A DNA stretch of 64,000 nucleotides from contig NZ_JAKTTI010000002.1 in assembly GCF_022427965.1 (NCBI RefSeq), positions 62,001-126,000 of the forward strand. Direction: 5' to 3'. Source of the stretch: Fredinandcohnia quinoae (GTDB lineage Bacteria > Bacillota > Bacilli > Bacillales > Bacillaceae_L). Below are positions 28,928 to 37,809 of this stretch, in pieces. Positions within the stretch are counted from its first letter, which is position 1. Every line of letters starts with the position of its first letter. The position numbers and the translations under genes were made by a program. Under the pieces are notes generated by a model, which saw only the letters and a list, made by a program, of their open reading frames with translations, had not been told where the DNA came from and made no database searches.

Positions 28928-28957
28928 AGGACGGTTCCTCACTTGAAGAACCGTCCT
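28928..28957. terminator. Shared terminator between efflux and anti-sigma genes
   Basis: A 10-bp perfect stem AGGACGGTTC / GAACCGTCCT with a 10-base loop between convergent genes. T-rich on the minus-strand side (AAGTTTTATC). Confidence 0.7.
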
Positions 28958-28962
28958 ATCCA

Positions 28963-30249
28963 TTAGTTTACCGGAATTTTAATTGATTTATTATATTGCT
29001 TATTGTAGTGCATTCCTTTGATAATTAGCGCTTCTGGTTTCACATTCGCATCAAATATCAAGGTTCGAATCTTCATTATCCTTCCATCTGATTCATTATC
29101 TTCTGTTTGTCCAACTGTTGTTTTTAAAGGTATCTCCCCGTCTTTTGATTTAATCGATACCCCATCAAGCATAACATCCTGCTCTGTTGCAACCGTTATT
29201 TCTGTTCCTTTCGAGGTCTGTTCAACTTCTTTAACCCATACGTGGAAACCGTGTTCAAGAGGGATTGCTTCCTCGGTCATGTCAAATAAAGAAATCTTTT
29301 TATCTAGCATTTGATATCCTACAAATTCCTTTATCACAAGCTCCAAGGATTCTAATTCCTTTGGTAATGCATCATATTGAATATCAAATGTACTCCCATT
29401 AAATGAAGATGAATTTCCACCGCCCATTATTTGAATCGGCTTGCCATTTGCAAGCAATTCAATACCTGAAAATCCTAGAAAAGTCCTATCAAAATTCTTA
29501 ACATTCATCGTTCCTTTTATGACAGTCGATGATGGTGTTGCTGTAATGGTTTTGAACGTAATTTGCCCCCTGTCAACTTTGATCGTTGTCTTGATAGATT
29601 GTTTGACCTCTGTTTGCATTGCCTTATTTGGATCGTACGGGAAGGTAATTTTCTGATCCCCAGCCATTCCCTCTTTTCCGTTAGAATAATGCAATGATAA
29701 CTTTTTCGAAAAGGGACTTATCGGTTCAAAGGTCTTCATCCCTTTTATTTCTGTTTTTTCGTCATTAATGATATATGTTCCAGAAACCCCCATTGAATCA
29801 GTAAAGAATCCAGTTATTTTTGAAAATATTAGTGGGTCTACACTTTCTTCATTTATCCCTTTTGGATTCGATAATGTGTAATACAAAATAGTTTGATTTT
29901 CATCTGTCATCATTCCGTTAAGGGTAAAGTCTGTGCCATCTGACAATTTCACAGTTCTTTCAATTGATTGTCCCATTCCTTTATCATTCAGGTCTTTTAT
30001 TGTACCAAAAATTACTTCATCAAATCCTAATATCTTTTTTCCGTAAAATGCAAATGCATTGTAGTTATAGCTGAGAAGGGAAATAAAAAGGAGAGCTGCT
30101 GCCGCAATCATCCAACTGGATGAGACTCGTTTCTTCCTTTTTGGGACTGTGTCAAGGGCATTTCGTAATCGTTCTTCGAGATATTCTGGTGCAGTAATGG
30201 AGTTTATTCGTTCTCTTTCATTCATTAACTGTTTTTCAACCTTATTCAC
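28963..30249 (-). CDS. DUF4179-type anti-sigma factor
   Basis: Probable membrane anti-sigma factor of about 428 residues. The cytoplasmic N-terminal region (about 1-45) would hold the sigma factor. One transmembrane segment at about 45-62 (WMIAAAALLFISLLSY) is followed by a large extracytoplasmic beta-rich part of the DUF4179 type. GTG 30249 is chosen because GGAGGTGA lies just upstream and GTGAATAA overlaps the sigma stop codon, implying translational coupling; an ATG at 30264 sits on top of that binding site. The pair is typical for ECF regulation. The signal is unknown. Confidence 0.82.
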   Translation of the reverse strand: MNKVEKQLMNERERINSITAPEYLEERLRNALDTVPKRKKRVSSSWMIAAAALLFISLLSYNYNAFAFYGKKILGFDEVIFGTIKDLNDKGMGQSIERTVKLSDGTDFTLNGMMTDENQTILYYTLSNPKGINEESVDPLIFSKITGFFTDSMGVSGTYIINDEKTEIKGMKTFEPISPFSKKLSLHYSNGKEGMAGDQKITFPYDPNKAMQTEVKQSIKTTIKVDRGQITFKTITATPSSTVIKGTMNVKNFDRTFLGFSGIELLANGKPIQIMGGGNSSSFNGSTFDIQYDALPKELESLELVIKEFVGYQMLDKKISLFDMTEEAIPLEHGFHVWVKEVEQTSKGTEITVATEQDVMLDGVSIKSKDGEIPLKTTVGQTEDNESDGRIMKIRTLIFDANVKPEALIIKGMHYNKQYNKSIKIPVN

Positions 30250-30781
30250 CCACGTCACCTCCATAATATTCTCTTAACTTTTTTAAACCTTGAAAGACCC
30301 TTGATTTTACAGTACCTACAGAAACATTAGTAATCGATGCGATTGTTTCATAGTCAAGATCATGAAAATACTTTAGTTGGATGGCCTCTTTTTGATTATC
30401 ATTTAGATGAACAAATAACATTTGAAGATCGAGTATGTGTGCACTATTTAAATAAGGGTCACTAGATAACACCTGACCAAACTCAGTTGTTGATTCCCAT
30501 TCATCAACCAACATTAGTCTTTTTTGCTTCCTTAGCAATGTTTTACTGCAATTGACTAAAATCGTCTTACTCCAACTATAAAAAGCCTCTTCTTTTTTGA
30601 GCTGATTTATTTTTTCATATAAAATAACAATCATTTCCTCCATTGCATCCATCGCATCGTGCTCATTACCCAAATAGGTGAGTGCAAGCCTATAATAATC
30701 ATCCTTTTCTGCCATAATTAACTGAAGCAATGCTTCCTTATTACCCCGTTTTGCCTTTTTTACCAAACGAACAATATTCAT
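30242..30781 (-). CDS. ECF-type RNA polymerase sigma factor
   Basis: Sigma-70 family ECF factor of 179 residues from the chosen start. Region 2 (about 20-85, YSWSKTILVNCSKTLLRK) recognises the -10; region 4 (about 120-172, YHDLDYETIASITNVSVGTVKSRVFQGLKKL) recognises the -35. GAGGTGAGG precedes ATG 30781; an upstream ATG at 30814 has no binding site. It overlaps the anti-sigma gene by 8 bp. Autoregulation is likely from family behaviour, but I could not find a convincing ECF promoter. Confidence 0.88.
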   Translation of the reverse strand: MNIVRLVKKAKRGNKEALLQLIMAEKDDYYRLALTYLGNEHDAMDAMEEMIVILYEKINQLKKEEAFYSWSKTILVNCSKTLLRKQKRLMLVDEWESTTEFGQVLSSDPYLNSAHILDLQMLFVHLNDNQKEAIQLKYFHDLDYETIASITNVSVGTVKSRVFQGLKKLREYYGGDVGE

Positions 30782-30840
30782 CGCCTCACCTCTCTCACCT
30801 ATATGAGTAATCATCTCGTTAAAAAGTTCATTTTAAAACA

Positions 30841-30881
30841 GGGACATTTCTCAAACTTCAATGAAGAAAGAGAAATGTCCC
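30841..30881 (-). terminator. Hairpin terminator after the GGDEF remnant
   Basis: 12-bp perfect arms GGGACATTTCTC / GAGAAATGTCCC with a 17-base loop. Minus-strand continuation is GTTTTAAAATG. The left-arm sequence recurs at 42019-42030. Confidence 0.7.
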
Positions 30882-30887
30882 CTTGAT

Positions 30888-31136
30888 TTATTTTATATAA
30901 ATTTGATTTTTCCCATTTTGTTTTGCTTTATAAAGCGCAGTATCCGCCAAATTGAATAAATCAACAAAAGTGGTAATTTCACCATTTAAATTATCAGCAA
31001 CTCCAATACTAGATTTTACTGAAATCTCACTTTCATCATTCATTACCCTTACGTTCCTAATCATTTTTTCTATTTGTTCCGCTCGTTTTTCGCCACTTTC
31101 AGATGTTGCCCCTTTTATCAAATCTTTAAATCTTCT
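30888..31136 (-). pseudogene. C-terminal remnant of a GGDEF diguanylate cyclase gene
   Basis: About 80 codons matching only the end of a GGDEF domain (SIGVADNL, then DTALYKAKQNGKNQIY). The GGDEF signature and everything before it are gone: the frame reads RFKDLIKGAT where RxGGDEF should precede, and an in-frame TAA lies just upstream. No start with a binding site is visible. A terminator still follows it. It cannot be an active cyclase. Confidence 0.75.
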
Positions 31137-31357
31137 TTATCGATCATTCCACTTCTCCTATTCTTTTCGAATAAACCAGAAAAATAATATACTTGTATTT
31201 TATCCTTTTCTTATGAAATCATAAAGCGTTTTCAGATGTAAAAAAAAGTAAATTTTTTATATGATCACTGGGTACAATATACGATCCCCATGCTCTATGA
31301 AACCTTATCCCATTCATTTCGTATATAGAACTAAAACAATTAGTTGAGGTGTATATG

Positions 31358-31549
31358 ATGTATGAATATAAATTCGTAAAAATTGAACTAAGCACTTGGA
31401 GTAGTAAGCCGAAGGAAGGTTATCAAGATATCATTCAACAGCACGGTAAAGAGGGATGGAGATTTGTTCAAATCTTTGCACCAGCTATAAAAGGATATGG
31501 TTCTGCTGCTTACTTTGAACTAATTTTTGAACGTCCCTCGCACTCTTAA
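31358..31549 (+). CDS. Small DUF4177 protein
   Basis: A 63-residue cytosolic protein of the DUF4177 type: [11 protein letters not shown], then a helix with [12 protein letters not shown] and a closing strand ([10 protein letters not shown]). Function unknown. GAGGTG lies 6 bases before the ATG at 31358; the ATG three bases earlier is also possible. Monocistronic, facing the repeat copy at 31.6 kb. Confidence 0.8.
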   Translation: MYEYKFVKIELSTWSSKPKEGYQDIIQQHGKEGWRFVQIFAPAIKGYGSAAYFELIFERPSHS

Positions 31550-31601
31550 ATTGCTATTGTAATCATTTGTTATGAAGAATGAAAATACTATTTAAAATAT
31601 G

Positions 31602-31615
31602 CGGGGCTAACCCCG
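31602..31615 (+). terminator. Small GC hairpin after the DUF4177 gene
   Basis: Stem CGGGG/CCCCG with loop CTAA; no clear U-tract. Confidence 0.35.
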
Positions 31616-31629
31616 TTCGTAAATTGGTG

Positions 31630-31964
31630 GATTTCCATTAATTAGGGGTGTCAGCCGAATAAAATAGAAAAACCGCCGGATTATTATGTAAATCGGCCGA
31701 ATAATCCTCAAAACCGCCGAATTACCTCCAGAATCGGCCGGATTATCTTCAATACCCGCCGGATTCCATATTTTGAAGGCAAATAGTTACTCAAGAAAAT
31801 ACCGAATGACTAGGTAATACCTCGAATTCAAAGAAATCAGACCTTTACGCATAAAAATTACTGAACCAATTCATACTTGCTAGCTGAATTAGTTCAGTAA
31901 TTTAATTTACAGTTATGAAATGCTCCATCAAAATACTTCGCTTTCCGCGGGTTCAGTCTCAGCA
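31630..31964 (-). repeat. Long non-coding dispersed repeat, copy 2
   Basis: Second copy of the 3004-3347 element, same orientation and same internal order. Its tandem part has one 20-bp unit and in-frame TAA codons where copy 1 is open, so the open frame of copy 1 is not conserved. It again lies just downstream (about 35 bp) of a minus-strand gene, here the LacD-type aldolase. The end CTTCGCTTTCCGCGGG is more regular than in copy 1. Confidence 0.85.
31855..31903 (-). terminator. Covarying hairpin inside repeat copy 2
   Basis: 19-base arms (31855-31873, 31885-31903), 11-base loop. The single plus-strand mismatch is a G-U pair on the minus strand. Compared with copy 1, at least three pairs differ on both sides so pairing is kept. 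The minus-strand RNA runs on as AAUUUUUAUGCG. Confidence 0.6.
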
Positions 31965-31999
31965 TTACAAACGTAATATATCCTTATGCCACACTCTCA

Positions 32000-32989
32000 T
32001 TATCTAACCTTCTCAAACCACGAACTTGCAGTTTCACTTAGCACTGCATTCAAAGCCTCAATATTTCCCTTTCCAGTGCTTTGCAGCCAATCCCGGCCAG
32101 CTTGTTCACCACTTGTTGCAAAAGGCTCTACACCATCTCTCCATGTTGCCCGGCCACAAAGTACTCCGTTAAAGGTTGATCCAGAAGCTTTTGCGAATTT
32201 TAGTGTTTCCTGAAATAGTTCTGCACTTACACCAGCACTTAGGAAAATGAATGGGATGTGCGTTGCTTCGCTTTGCTCTTTAAAATATGCTGCTGCAACT
32301 TCTTTGGAATATACAGCCTCTCCTGCTCCATACCCCTCAACAAAATTCATATTAACTGGAACTTCGACCTTTAATACATCCACATTGTATTGTGGTTTTG
32401 AGAACTCTTTCATCGCTCCGCTGACCTTTAGTGGTTTCACTTGTGCGAATTCCTTACTTTTCACATCATCGTTTGAAGCATCATATGTAAGAATTTCAAG
32501 GAAGAACGGGATATCCTCTGCTACACATTCAGACCCAATTCGCTCCATGTAGACATGCTTGTAGTCATTAATTTTTTTATCTTCATCCACATCATAATAT
32601 AGCAAGAATTTAACTGCATCTGCACCCGCATCTTTCAATCTCTTAACAGACCATTCCTCAAGTAAATCGGGTAAACGACCTACTGCTGTTGCATCATAGC
32701 CTGTTTTTTCATAGGCAACAAGAAGACCAGCATTTTTATCTCGAACCTTTGCTGCTGGCAAACCATATTCCGGATCTAATAGGATCGATGTTGCATATGG
32801 GGTTAACTCATCTGAGACAATTTCTTTAAAGCGGATAATTCCCTCATCACCCACATTATTCGCACTTCCTGAAGCTATCATCTTTTTCAATGAGCCCCGC
32901 TGGTCAATTGCCAATGCTCCAATTACCCCATTTTCATCTGATAAACGTTCTAAGGCAGCTCGTTTATTTTCTGTAAGTTCTAACATCAT
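32000..32989 (-). CDS. lacD: Tagatose-1,6-bisphosphate aldolase (LacD type)
   Basis: Class I aldolase of 329 residues that splits tagatose 1,6-bisphosphate into dihydroxyacetone phosphate and glyceraldehyde 3-phosphate in the cytosol. The LacD/AgaY-independent family pattern is clear: [15 protein letters not shown] at the start, [10 protein letters not shown], and [14 protein letters not shown] with the probable Schiff-base lysine region. AGAGGTGG precedes tandem ATGs. Last gene of the operon ROK-AgaS-LacC-LacD, 12 bp after the kinase gene, which supplies its substrate. Confidence 0.93.
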   Translation of the reverse strand: MMLELTENKRAALERLSDENGVIGALAIDQRGSLKKMIASGSANNVGDEGIIRFKEIVSDELTPYATSILLDPEYGLPAAKVRDKNAGLLVAYEKTGYDATAVGRLPDLLEEWSVKRLKDAGADAVKFLLYYDVDEDKKINDYKHVYMERIGSECVAEDIPFFLEILTYDASNDDVKSKEFAQVKPLKVSGAMKEFSKPQYNVDVLKVEVPVNMNFVEGYGAGEAVYSKEVAAAYFKEQSEATHIPFIFLSAGVSAELFQETLKFAKASGSTFNGVLCGRATWRDGVEPFATSGEQAGRDWLQSTGKGNIEALNAVLSETASSWFEKVR

Positions 32990-33001
32990 ATTCCACCTCT
33001 A

Positions 33002-33937
33002 TCAATCTATTTTTTCAAGCTTTACTAGGCAATAATATTCTTCAAATTTCAGTCTATTAATTGAACCTGTACTTGATTCCATCGTATTTAGCATTCCAGT
33101 TGTCATTGCCGTCTTCATCACAGTTTCAATAGGTTGATTCCGTTTCAAGGCACATGCTAATCCAGCAACCGTTGCATCTCCAGAGCCAACCGGATTAACC
33201 ACATTTATTTTAGGAATCATTACCTGGTAGTAATCCCCACCATGCCGTACAAATGCACCATCACTCCCCATTGAGACGACAATCCATTCAATCCCTTTAA
33301 AAAGCTCATGGTCCAAAGCCAGCTTCAAGCTTTTCACATCACTTCCTACTTCTACTCCAAGTAATTGAGACAACTCGGATATATTTGGTTTGATAGCTAA
33401 TGGCTTTGCCTCATGGATTAAAACTTGTCTCAACGCTTCCCCTGACGTATCGATGATAACAGGGATATCCTCGCTTTTACTTATTTTTAGCATTTGAAAA
33501 TAAAAGTCCGTCGGCAGTCCGCTTGGCAAACTGCCCGATATCGTTACAGACGAAACCTTCCCTAATAGTCTCCTGAATTTTTCTAGAAATGCGTCTGATT
33601 CTTCAAATCCCAAAGTTGGGCCAGCTTCTAAAATCTCCGTTTGCATATTTTCATGAAGAATCGCAATACAGTTTCTTGATTCTTGATTTATCTTTAAAAA
33701 TTCATTCTTAATATTCATTTTTATTAATTCTTGGCAAATAAATTCTCCTGTAGTACCACCAAGAACACCCGTCGTAATGACATCTTCCCCCATCTGCTTG
33801 ATCACTCGGGCAACGTTTAGTCCTTTTCCGCCGGCCGTCTTTTGGACACTTTTAATCCGATTAACATCATTCAGCTTCAAATGACTAAGGGGATATGAAA
33901 TATCAACGGACGGGTTCATTGTGACAGCTAGAATCAT
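33002..33937 (-). CDS. lacC: Tagatose-6-phosphate kinase (LacC type, PfkB family)
   Basis: PfkB-family sugar phosphate kinase of 311 residues, forming tagatose 1,6-bisphosphate from tagatose 6-phosphate and ATP. Signature 1 is GGKGLNVAR (36-44) and signature 2 is NPVGSGDATVAGLA (248-261) with catalytic base D254 and the anion hole GSGD. 1-Phosphofructokinase is the close alternative, but the LacD gene 12 bp downstream and the AgaS-like gene upstream favour the tagatose route. GGAGG precedes the ATG. Confidence 0.88.
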   Translation of the reverse strand: MILAVTMNPSVDISYPLSHLKLNDVNRIKSVQKTAGGKGLNVARVIKQMGEDVITTGVLGGTTGEFICQELIKMNIKNEFLKINQESRNCIAILHENMQTEILEAGPTLGFEESDAFLEKFRRLLGKVSSVTISGSLPSGLPTDFYFQMLKISKSEDIPVIIDTSGEALRQVLIHEAKPLAIKPNISELSQLLGVEVGSDVKSLKLALDHELFKGIEWIVVSMGSDGAFVRHGGDYYQVMIPKINVVNPVGSGDATVAGLACALKRNQPIETVMKTAMTTGMLNTMESSTGSINRLKFEEYYCLVKLEKID

Positions 33938-33954
33938 AGGACAACCTCCATTAT

Positions 33955-35124
33955 TTAGGCTCTGTACTCATGAATCGTGACACCTTTTACAACACGATTT
34001 ACTGTACCCGTCGGAGAAGGTGTATCTGGTTTATTGCCTACCTTAATGGACGCCAATAATGCGATTGTTTGGGCAAACATCACGTAAGGTAATGCTAAAT
34101 AAGCATCGGGTATCCCTTCTGCATCAGTTCCAAATTCAAAGGAATCTCCGTCAAAGTTAACCTCTCCTGCTACTTCAATTGCGTAAATACCTTTTGCAAT
34201 ATCATCCTGTTTTAATTCACTTAACATATCCAAATCATATTGACGTGTATATGCCTCATTTGAAACAAATACAAATACGAGCGCTTTTTCATTTACAAAT
34301 GATTTTGGACCATGTCTAAATCCAAGTGGTGAATCGAAAGCTGTAACAACTTGACCGGCTGTTAGCTCCAGTAATTTTAATTGGGCTTCTCTAGATAAGC
34401 CTTCCAAGCTACCAGAGCCCAAATAGATAATTCGCTCAACATCCGAATGCATCACCTTTACTAATTCATCTTCCCTACTTATTACACTCTCACCCATCGC
34501 ACAAAGTGTATGAACAATTGTCGTCTTATCTTCCACTGATATAGTATCGAATACGAGTAAGGCCGTTAATGTCATACACGTATAACTGCCAGTCATCGCA
34601 AAGCCTTGATCATTTGATTTTTCCGGCATTAGTAATAACAAGTTATTTTCATCACCAATTGAACGTTTAGCTAGTTCCCCTTCTTTGGCACAAGTAATTG
34701 TTAATTGATAAAAATCAGTTACAATTTGTTCTGCTAATTCGACTGCTGCCACACTTTCTGGACTATTGCCACTTCTTGCAAAGGACACAAGTAATGTTGG
34801 AAAATCTGCTTTTAAAAATTGATAAGGATTTGACACCAAAGTTGTTGTTGGTATAGATTGTATTTCCCATTGCATTTCATCGATCTTCTCTTTCAAATAA
34901 GGAGCCACAGTATCCCCTACATATGCTGACGTACCTGCACCAGTAAAAATGATTCTCACCCGTTCATGCTTTGTTGCTATTTTCTCAAGAAATGATTTGA
35001 TATCACTATATTTCTGTTCAAATAACGAATATACCTCAGCCCATAAATCAGGCTGTTGTGCAATTTCCTTTGTCGTAATCAAAGCACCTAACGATTCTAA
35101 TTCTTCTTGTCTGCTTGTAAACAC
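33955..35124 (-). CDS. agaS: AgaS-like SIS-domain sugar isomerase/deaminase
   Basis: Cytosolic protein of 389 residues with two SIS (sugar isomerase) domains (about 45-190 and 215-360). Visible segments include FTGAGTSAYVGD, SFARSGNSPES and FDSPLGFRHGPKSF, typical of AgaS. The family deaminates and isomerises galactosamine 6-phosphate to tagatose 6-phosphate, which is exactly what the next genes consume. GTG start with AAGGAGTG upstream. It lies 34 bp after the ROK gene. Confidence 0.88.
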   Translation of the reverse strand: MFTSRQEELESLGALITTKEIAQQPDLWAEVYSLFEQKYSDIKSFLEKIATKHERVRIIFTGAGTSAYVGDTVAPYLKEKIDEMQWEIQSIPTTTLVSNPYQFLKADFPTLLVSFARSGNSPESVAAVELAEQIVTDFYQLTITCAKEGELAKRSIGDENNLLLLMPEKSNDQGFAMTGSYTCMTLTALLVFDTISVEDKTTIVHTLCAMGESVISREDELVKVMHSDVERIIYLGSGSLEGLSREAQLKLLELTAGQVVTAFDSPLGFRHGPKSFVNEKALVFVFVSNEAYTRQYDLDMLSELKQDDIAKGIYAIEVAGEVNFDGDSFEFGTDAEGIPDAYLALPYVMFAQTIALLASIKVGNKPDTPSPTGTVNRVVKGVTIHEYRA

Positions 35125-35158
35125 GATTAGACACTCCTTTTTGTCAATATCATCTTAA

Positions 35159-36067
35159 TCAACACATACCCTCAAAAACTCGTTGGCCAGCACCAACAAC
35201 TCCATTATCCTGCTTTAACGTACTGATTCTCATTTGTTCCAAAACATGATGCTGTTCGGGAATTTGATAGATTTGTAGCTTTTCCTTAATCAATTCTAGT
35301 AAAAAAGGATTATTCACCATGACACTCCCACCAAAAACAATTTTATGTGGGTCAATGAGACATGAAATCGAATAAAGCCCCTGGGCAATATTATCAGCAA
35401 CCTCTTCAATAATCTTTTTTAATTCTAGTTTGCCTTTGTGATAACCCCCAAAAACGTCCTTTGTTAACAGTTGCTCTTCCTTTAAATCCTCTCTAGCCAT
35501 TTGTTGAATGGCAGGTCCTGCAGCTACTTTTTCTAATCGCTTATTTTCGTTTTGATTTCTTATTGAAAGAACAGGAATCAAGCCTAATTCTCCGGCAAAA
35601 CCAGCCCCTCTAAAAAATGAACCATTCTGTATAATCGTGCTGGAAATCCCTGTACTCACAGTCACATATACAAATGTCTCATTATTCAATGTCCCAGAAT
35701 GCCTCCACTCTGCAAAAGCTGCCATATACACATCATTGTCTGTCGTGATCCGTTCAATTACAAAATGATCACTTAATCGCTTTGAAAGAGGAAAGTTTCT
35801 CCATGGCAGATTATTTTGGAAGACGGCAACACCATTTTCACGATCCACCTTACCAGGAACCCCTATGCCAAGCCCTGCAATATCACTAATTGATAGAGAG
35901 GACTTTTCTAATACAAGTTCAACCGCTTCAACAACTTTTGCAAACATCTTCTCTCGGTTTGAAGGGTCACTTTTCACTTCCGTTCGATGTAGTAGATTAC
36001 CAGATTCTGTGACAATTCCAGCAGCAATTTTAGTTCCGCCAATATCAATTCCAATTGCTTGCTTCAT
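35159..36067 (-). CDS. ROK-family sugar kinase lacking the zinc motif
   Basis: ROK kinase of 302 residues. The ATP-binding start is IGIDIGGTKIAAGIV, and a sugar-binding/catalytic region TDNDVYMAAFAEW contains the expected N-D pair. The usual CxCGxxGCxE zinc motif is absent; the same place reads ELGLIPVLSIRNQNENKRLEKVAAG. As first gene of an AgaS-LacC-LacD operon it probably phosphorylates the incoming galactosamine, N-acetylgalactosamine or related hexose at O6. It has no helix-turn-helix, so it is a kinase, not a repressor. GGGGGTG precedes the ATG. Confidence 0.87.
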   Translation of the reverse strand: MKQAIGIDIGGTKIAAGIVTESGNLLHRTEVKSDPSNREKMFAKVVEAVELVLEKSSLSISDIAGLGIGVPGKVDRENGVAVFQNNLPWRNFPLSKRLSDHFVIERITTDNDVYMAAFAEWRHSGTLNNETFVYVTVSTGISSTIIQNGSFFRGAGFAGELGLIPVLSIRNQNENKRLEKVAAGPAIQQMAREDLKEEQLLTKDVFGGYHKGKLELKKIIEEVADNIAQGLYSISCLIDPHKIVFGGSVMVNNPFLLELIKEKLQIYQIPEQHHVLEQMRISTLKQDNGVVGAGQRVFEGMC

Positions 36068-36107
36068 GTAAAAAACACCCCCTACTTATTTTGGATGCTA
36101 CCTGTAC

Positions 36108-36140
36108 ATATTACCTATTAATGGGTTGATGGGTCAACCC
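36108..36140 (-). promoter_or_regulatory. Promoter and GntR-type operator of the ROK-LacD operon
   Basis: -35 TTGACC (36132-36137), 18-bp spacer, -10 TAATAT (36108-36113) on the minus strand. The inverted repeat GGGTTGATGGGTCAACCC (36123-36140) covers the -35 and shares 16 consecutive bases with the site at 40141. The GntR gene just upstream is the probable source of the repressor. Confidence 0.75.
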
Positions 36141-36161
36141 TAAATAAATAGAAACACAAAG

Positions 36162-36893
36162 TTAGATTAACTCTGTGTAAAATCTACAACGATCCCCACG
36201 GACAATCGATTTACAATATTCTACTGGTACTCTTTGGCGATCAAATGCAACCCTTTCCAGTAAAAGAGCCGGACTACCTTCCTTAACTTTCAATAAATTC
36301 CCCTCATATTCCCTTATAAGAACGGGTTCAAACGTTTCTTTTGCAGAGGTTACGAATAATTGATATTCATTTGCCAAAATATCATATAATGGTGTCTCCC
36401 CTACTGTATTCATTTTTTCGATATTTTCAATTCTATTTTTAGGTAAGTAAGATGATTCCAAAATAATCGGTTCCTCATTCGCACAACGAAGTCTTTGAAG
36501 CACGATCACTTCAGCATCCCTTGGAATTTGTAAAGCTTTGGCAACCTTCTGTGTAGCTGCTTCAATTGATATTTTTAAAATTAAATCTTTAGGATTAAGA
36601 CCCTTTTCCTTTAGAACCTGACTGAAACTATAAAATCCAGATAAGGACTGTTCGATTTTCGGTCTTGTCACAAAGGTACCTGTTCCTTGAACCCGATAAA
36701 GAATGCCATCCTGAACCAAATCTTCAATCGCCTTTTTTGCCGTATTTCGACTTACTTCATATTGTGCACTTAATTGGTGCTCAGAAGGGATTTTATCATC
36801 AGGATTCCAAACATTATTTTCAATGTTCTCAACAATAATTTCTTTTAATTGATGATAAAGTGGTACAAAGCTTGTTGGGTCTAATTTTTTCAT
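36162..36893 (-). CDS. GntR/HutC-family regulator with UTRA domain
   Basis: Transcription factor of 243 residues: an N-terminal winged helix (about 10-75, KIPSEHQLSAQYEVSRNTAKKAIEDL) and a C-terminal UTRA effector domain (about 95-240), as in NagR/AgaR-like sugar-phosphate sensors. It is the last gene of the importer operon (44 bp after the permease) and lies directly before the ROK operon. It is the natural candidate to bind the two near-identical operators at 36123 and 40141. GAGGGAG precedes the ATG. The effector is probably a sugar phosphate (inferred). Confidence 0.9.
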   Translation of the reverse strand: MKKLDPTSFVPLYHQLKEIIVENIENNVWNPDDKIPSEHQLSAQYEVSRNTAKKAIEDLVQDGILYRVQGTGTFVTRPKIEQSLSGFYSFSQVLKEKGLNPKDLILKISIEAATQKVAKALQIPRDAEVIVLQRLRCANEEPIILESSYLPKNRIENIEKMNTVGETPLYDILANEYQLFVTSAKETFEPVLIREYEGNLLKVKEGSPALLLERVAFDRQRVPVEYCKSIVRGDRCRFYTELI

Positions 36894-36937
36894 GCCATTC
36901 TCCCTCTACCCTATAATACCTGTAAATATACCATATT

Positions 36938-37771
36938 TTATTTCCCGCTTCCAGCAGTCATCCCTTCAATTACCTTATCAGACAGCCATAAATAGAAAAT
37001 TAGAATTGGGAAGATTATAATCACGACTCCTGCAAATAAGCTTACCCAATCAGAATTATATTGCATCGATTGATAAAATTGGTATAACCCAACAGATAAT
37101 GTATACTTCTCATTCACATTCATATATGCCTTTGCTAATAGAAACTCATTCCATAAGCCAACAGCATTCAGTATCATAACTGTTACCAAACCAGGGCGAG
37201 CCATCGGAAGCATAACCCTCCAAAAGATTGTGTTCTCACTTGCTCCGTCGATTACTGCCGCTTCCTCTACATCTGAGGGCAAGCTTTGGAAAAAACCAGT
37301 CAAGATAAAGATTGTAAAAGGAAGTGATAACGCAATATATACAATGATTAAACCAATAAATGAATTAATTAAGCCAATTTTTATTAATAGTAAATAAATT
37401 GGGATGAGCACTGCTTGATACGGAATCCCTATCCCGATAATAAAAGTATTTGTTATAAATTCTCTTCCGAAAAATTTGTATCTTGATAATACGTAGGCTG
37501 CTGGGGCACTTACTAACACAATGCCAAGTACACTGAGTGTAACAACTAATAAACTATTAAAAAAGTATGAAGCAAGGTCTGATTGCACCCATGCAGTATA
37601 GTAATTCCCCCACTGCAGTGATTTTGGCATACTCCAAAAGCCTTCAAATAATTCACGATTTGTCTTCAATGAGGCTAAAATAATCCAGCCTAAAATAAAT
37701 AGAATAAATAGGGTCCAAACATATATAAACGTTTTTCCAAGTGCTGACCATAGACGCCCACTACTTTTCAC
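36938..37771 (-). CDS. Carbohydrate ABC permease (MalG-like)
   Basis: CUT1-family permease of 277 residues with six predicted helices and the ATPase-contact loop EEAAVIDGASENTIFWRV. It pairs with the MalF-like permease 38 bp upstream. GTG start with AAAGGAGC upstream. It probably imports the substrate of the ROK/AgaS pathway, because the two operons share an operator. Confidence 0.92.
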   Translation of the reverse strand: MKSSGRLWSALGKTFIYVWTLFILFILGWIILASLKTNRELFEGFWSMPKSLQWGNYYTAWVQSDLASYFFNSLLVVTLSVLGIVLVSAPAAYVLSRYKFFGREFITNTFIIGIGIPYQAVLIPIYLLLIKIGLINSFIGLIIVYIALSLPFTIFILTGFFQSLPSDVEEAAVIDGASENTIFWRVMLPMARPGLVTVMILNAVGLWNEFLLAKAYMNVNEKYTLSVGLYQFYQSMQYNSDWVSLFAGVVIIIFPILIFYLWLSDKVIEGMTAGSGK

Positions 37772-37809
37772 ATTTTTTGCTCCTTTCGTTTCTAATCCTA
37801 AAGAAAGCC

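Noticed and set aside
31630-31964. Insertion sequence or MITE with terminal inverted repeats
   Set aside because: I found no matching inverted ends or target duplication flanking either copy, and no transposase. It is kept as a repeat of unknown type.
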